Of a DNA stretch of 64,000 nt, positions 59,701 through 64,000 are shown piece after piece; position 1 is the stretch's first letter, and each line of letters begins with the position of its first letter. The stretch spans positions 124,001 through 188,000 of the forward strand of contig JAIXMG010000018.1 of the NCBI GenBank assembly GCA_025201345.1, written 5' to 3'. Under the pieces are notes generated by a model that saw nothing but the letters and a program-made list of their open reading frames with translations, searched no databases and was not told the DNA's origin. This DNA comes from Thamnidium elegans. Lineage: Eukaryota; Mucoromycota; Mucoromycetes; Mucorales; Mucoraceae. Both the position numbers and the translations under genes were made by a program.

Positions 59701-60900
59701 TCAAAAGCAGAACGCTTCAATGGTGTCATAAAACAAATGCTTCGCAAGTATACAAATGGTGCTCTTCATCGTTGGGACGATTTTGTCCATGCTGCTCTTT
59801 GGGCTTGTCGCGTTCGTATTCATTCTACTACAGGTTTTAGTCCGTTTTACCTTACTTATGGTCGTGAACCCAAATTACCAGGTGATACTTTACATCCTTA
59901 TATTGATGCGGCTACGTTTGAAGACCCTCGTACTATTGCGGATATTACTTCTCGTGAATTAACTAAGTTAGGTCAACATCGTGCGGCAGCCGAATTTAGG
60001 CTAAAGGCAATGGCCGAAAAAGATAAAATACGTTGGGATGCAACTATCAAGAAGCTTACATTTGAACTAGGTGATATGGTTATGCTAACGCATGAAGGTC
60101 GTTATGGTCTTGAACCTCAGTTTAAGGGTCCTTTTATTGTTGTTGAAGTTTTCCCTGATTATGGTACTTACAAGTTACAAACTTTAGCTGGTGAACCTTT
60201 GAAGTCACTTGTTCACGTCGATAGACTTCGTCCTGCTCATGGTGAACGCCCTTCTAAACCCTGGTATGACCCTACAGCGGCCCGTCGAGAGTATAATGAA
60301 GCTATGAAGAATGTCCCTGTTCCTTTATGTGGTGATTATGTCGATCCTGTACTACCTTCACTATCCGAAAAAATTGATGATACTGTGCACTCTGACCTTG
60401 TTGATGTCACACTAAATGATAATCCTAGTATTGAAGAAGACCTTGTTATGCAACCTGTTGACACCGTTAATGATAACCAAGTAATAGACCATCCATTTAA
60501 AGAACCTCTTGATAAGTCTATTAGTAATAACCCTATTATCGTATCCCCTTTACTTCCCGAGTTATCCTTATCCGAGGACGTTGAAATGTCTACTTCCGTG
60601 TCCCCGCCCGGTGATCAAGATTTTTTTTTCCGCCCAACTAGTCCCGTCGCTACTGTGAGTGTTCAGGGTCGAACACAAGGCTTGAAAGGGGGTAATGTCA
60701 ATCTGAAAAAGGCAGATGGGTTGGATGCCCCGGAAGTTAATAGTCCGGACCGCAACAGTCCGGTTTGTCCGGATCAAGATGAAGACCTCATGGATATCCC
60801 GGTTGAAATCGAGCTTAGGCTTAAGAAGACTAAGGTCCAAAAAAGGAAGTTTGTACCATCTATCAAGAATAATCTGAAAAGGAAAAAGGCTAAACAGTAA
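56697..60900 (+). pseudogene. Retrotransposon Pol: protease, reverse transcriptase (broken), RNase H, integrase
   Basis: The frame opens at 56697, overlapping gag by 34 bp in the -1 frame. Protease: IDSGAS near 57058. Reverse transcriptase starts normally (to 57890) but is then broken by about six small indels between 57860 and 58440; stops fall at 57888, 58063 and 58470, while motif YLDD is still present in a third frame at 58108-58119. From 58504 to 60900 the frame is intact: RNase H (first Asp in EVDASDRG), the integrase zinc domain (YHESFGHAGY ... CPQCQ), and the DDE core (HLDFLDL, TDRGAN, KAERFN). A linker then leads to a basic tail whose last 68 codons lie inside the 3' LTR. No chromodomain. 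Confidence 0.88.
60684..60692 (+). other. Polypurine tract
   Basis: GAAAGGGGG three bases before the 3' LTR, the expected primer for plus-strand synthesis. It is also translated as part of the polyprotein. Confidence 0.7.
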
Positions 60901-61205
60901 CGAATAAATGTCACCTCTTCAAGTATTCAATGTTATTCCTAATTCCTCTTTCCCGAATATTTAACAGATGCACACATTACAAATACTCATTATGATAATC
61001 ATGCTACTTATGATTATCATATTACTTTACTATTTATATATTCTTTATTACTAATACCATTATCCCACTTAACTATAAATACCCCTCTTGAATGATTAAT
61101 AAAACATTATCTTCTATTTGACATAACTACTTACTTAATTGATTAACCACTGAGAGTTGAATCAATTACACTTAAATTACTATAAATACTATTACAAAAC
61201 TTACA
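60696..61205 (+). repeat. 3' LTR
   Basis: 510 bp, identical in length to the 5' LTR with two transition differences. Contains the end of the pol frame (stop at 60898-60900), followed by the TATA box and AATAAA. Confidence 0.95.
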
Positions 61206-64000
61206 TATTTATTGAAGTTTAACTTAATATATATTATAAAAATTTTTAAAGGGCACGTGAAAATCACGTATAATAATTATGATTGGGTCATGTTTTCTGA
61301 TTACTTATATCCAGTTGTAAAAATGAGAGTCTTTGATGCATATTCTAAGTGATAATATAATTTTCTGATTCATGAAAAGCTATAGTTTATATACTGTAGT
61401 ACTATATCTGCTAACGTATCTATAAATAAAAAAAGTAAAGTTGTTAAAAATAAAAGATATTATTCTACAAGTTCAATTATAAGATAATGAGCACCTGGTT
61501 TATAGTTGTACAATTAAAATAATGTATTATATGAGAAATATAATACGTAGAATAGTATAAAATATAGGTTAAAAAATGTGATAAGCTTTTATTTAATAAG
61601 TAAAATAATGTGATATTTATATTCAAAGATATCGGTCAGGACATCCTTTGAATCTTGTTCCTTTTGATTCTAAGATAGATAAAACGAATACATTTTTCTA
61701 AACTAAATATATTGTTTTTGTTCTAGTTAATTAAATTAATAAACAAATTGATGTTTTTACAATCAGAAAGATCTAATAAGTATTGTAAAATTAAAATAGG
61801 TAGATGGAATAATATATCTGATGTTAAATGAAGGATAAACCTTGAATAAAATGTAATAGTGTGAAGGATAAAAGATAATAAAGTTAAGAGTATAGAAAGT
61901 GTAACAGAAACTGAAATTTGAAATAAGAAGTAAATTAATAATCAGAGATAGTATTTCAGTCAAGTAAATAGTTAATTGTTTTTATGTTTATTTGAAATTT
62001 TGTTTGACATTTATATGTTTTAATGGTAAGGATGGATTGTTCATATGTCACAGCTAAAATTGAATAAGCTGTGTATTATATCAAATTAGATATAAATTAC
62101 TTCAAAATATAAACTCAATAAAAGATCGTCTTTTTACTACACTACGTTTATGACTATAAGTGTGATATTAACGGTTATAAAATAAAAGTGAATATCAAAA
62201 TACAAAAAATAAAATATAATAACAGACTTTAAAAAGGTAATTGTTTTTATTATAAGAAAATGTGTATGCTTTATATACATATTAGATTTAAATGGACGCT
62301 TATCATAAAGTGTGAAGCTTAGATAGTATTAGCAAGCCATTCATATATGAGCAATTTGATTATAGAATAATTTCTTCGGAAGGTTAATTATAATAGCAGC
62401 GATGCCTGTTATCTTTCTAATTGGCATCAAAGCTGAATGATATAAGATAGAGGCTTGTGGATTATAAATAACGTGATAATTATTTATGTAAACCAGTTAT
62501 CTTAGTTATTCAATTAGTATTAACAGTCGTTTATAAACTTATCTTCAATCGATAGAACGCTAAGGTGTATCTGAGTAATATAAGTAAGAATAGTCTAATT
62601 GTTGTTTAGAACGGGAATGTAAAAGGTAATATAGCAAAGATAAAAGATAAAAGAGAAGACAAATACAAGTATTGTGAAAACTTTGTATAGGGGTTTTATT
62701 TCAAGAAAAGACAAAGATGATTAAACTAAAGTTCAACCTATATTTATAGTATTTTGATATCGATAATTATAACATGGGTATCATTCATATCATTGACATA
62801 TCTAGTAAAGACAAGGATATAAATCATAATGGAAAGTTCCTGATATCAATTACATTATATTATTCGTTACTGAATTATTCTATTGATTTCGATTAAGTTA
62901 TTCTTTTTTCTAGAAAGATTTCCTGATCATATTATTGGATCAGTGTGAGACAGGATAAAGGATTACTCTTGATAGCTGAGATAGATATGTAAACATTGGA
63001 TTAAGTTTCACTTGATATAGAATTATTATATTCATGCAAGGTAAGATATACTCTTGTCATGTTAAACTATTAATAAGATAATAATAAATGATAATGATAA
63101 TAAACATATGCTGCTTACAACTGTAATATTAAATCTTGGTGAAGTAATGTGGGACAATCATGCTAGTCTTATTTACAAGTATTTACATAAAGATATACGT
63201 ATGTATAAATAAAGATATATATTCGGTATTATATAATGATATAAGTGACTATGGTATAAGCATCCTCAACAATTGTGTATAGATTATGTACGTGACTATA
63301 TGAGAATATAAGTACTTGTATAAACTATGTCTAATTCGATATTGTTGACATATATCACGTAGATACAACGGTGATATAAAAAGAACAATATTCTAATTAA
63401 TAAACTTGATCTATCTTTTAACCTTTTTAATTATACTTTTGGTTTTATCTTAGAACTCATAATAACAAAAGAGTTGCTACGAGCTGATTTCTATGACAGC
63501 TACAATTTAATTTTTTTTACTTCAGACAACAACTTCCTAAATTCTATTCTTTCAAACACAGTATACTATATTTTAGTATTAACTTTATTTTATATTATTT
63601 ATTATCGTACTTCTCTAGTTGTGTTCAACAAAACTAAAATGTTTTGTTCCGACTCAAAATTAGTATTATTATTTTTTTTATTAGATGTTATACGATGCTA
63701 AAACATCTCATCTGTATTATTTTTCATTTTTTCTTATTCTATTATCTTCAATTTCAAGGGAACTACAAGGTCTATAAAAGCCTGAATTCCTAACACTCAA
63801 TAAAAACTTATCTTTCAACTGATTAAAAATCTACTTAATAACTTTATTATAACCACTTTTATTCTATATTTTACTTTGATTGATCCCTTGAACTTTTGAT
63901 TGTATTCATTGTATCTTACTTTATTTCCTATCTCTTTTATTTTTCTTTACTTTAACTTCTGGTTCGTTACCTACATTTAAATTTTAACTAAGTATAATAA
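61206..64000. other. AT-rich, gene-free DNA
   Basis: No gene, tRNA or splice pattern found. From 61206 to about 63480 the DNA is extremely AT-rich yet nearly free of the long A and T runs seen elsewhere. After about 63480 the composition becomes T-rich again, with a TATAAAAG box (about 63773) and an AATAAA (about 63800) that could belong to another LTR running off the right edge. Confidence 0.55.

Larger units (their letters stand above)
55289..61205 (+). mobile_element. Ty3/Gypsy-type LTR retrotransposon, 5.9 kb
   Basis: Two 510-bp LTRs (55289-55798, 60696-61205) flank gag and pol frames. The order protease, reverse transcriptase, RNase H, integrase marks the Ty3/Gypsy type; no chromodomain was seen after the integrase. 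The LTRs differ at two positions, both transitions, so insertion is recent. Flanks show a target duplication TATT if the LTR is taken as TG...CA, or ATATT if one base shorter. It lies 9 bp from the 5' end of a tRNA-Pro gene, divergently oriented. The reverse-transcriptase part has several frame breaks, so this copy as read is not competent. Confidence 0.95.

Noticed and set aside
61206..64000. Centromere call
   Set aside because: AT-richness and lack of genes alone are not evidence; no diagnostic motif could be verified by eye.

Overview
The window reads as nuclear DNA of an early-diverging filamentous fungus, most likely Mucoromycota and probably Mucorales. It is strongly AT-rich. Its genes are cut by short (about 45-90 nt) GT-AG introns. 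Long poly(A)/poly(T) tracts occur throughout, including inside introns. The proteins are fungal families (a Bud14/Tea4-type SH3 protein, Rax1, a UPF0658 Golgi membrane protein, a Kre9-like secreted protein), and there are relics of Fanzor (eukaryotic TnpB-like) genes and a Ty3-type retrotransposon. Species was not determined. Exon joins below were worked out by hand from splice signals, frame and family conservation.

Layout. 0-0.7 kb: 5' part of an SH3 polarity gene running off the left edge. 0.7-12.9 kb: gene-poor and repeat-rich, with a broken MULE-type transposase, a clean 1.24-kb mariner-like non-autonomous element with TA target duplication, minisatellites, and a diverged segmental duplication with a conserved hairpin. 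13-34.5 kb: compact gene-dense island with eIF2-beta, a BLOC1S6-like coiled-coil gene, a Fanzor relic, proteasome subunit alpha-4, a TMEM19/DUF92 membrane protein, an HP1-like chromo/chromoshadow protein, a UPF0658 protein, Rax1, a Bax-inhibitor-like protein with a frame break, a 1900-residue NFX1-type zinc-finger helicase (ZNFX1/Hrr1-like) and a Tma17-like small protein. 34.6-48 kb: gene-poor, holding decayed fragments (an orphan 3' piece of an NSUN5/Rcm1 gene, two coiled-coil fragments in inverted orientation, several unrecognised broken frames) and a 103-bp CT microsatellite. 48-55 kb: a secreted protein with about 35 tryptophan-centred acidic repeats, an unrecognised coiled-coil protein, a second Fanzor relic, a glutathione S-transferase and a tRNA-Pro(AGG) gene. 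55.3-61.2 kb: a 5.9-kb Ty3-type LTR retrotransposon inserted 9 bp from the tRNA gene. 61.2-64 kb: very AT-rich DNA without genes.

The dense island is mostly housekeeping genes, packed head-to-head or tail-to-tail; two convergent pairs have stop codons only 35-37 bp apart. An HP1-like protein and an NFX1-type helicase, families that act in heterochromatin and RNA silencing in other fungi and animals, lie about 6.4 kb apart.

No complete new multi-gene system was found. The observations most worth following are: the retroelement whose polyprotein tail is encoded in its own LTR and which sits at a tRNA gene 5' end; the two Fanzor relics; the tryptophan-repeat secreted protein; the mariner-like element; and the duplicated hairpin repeat.
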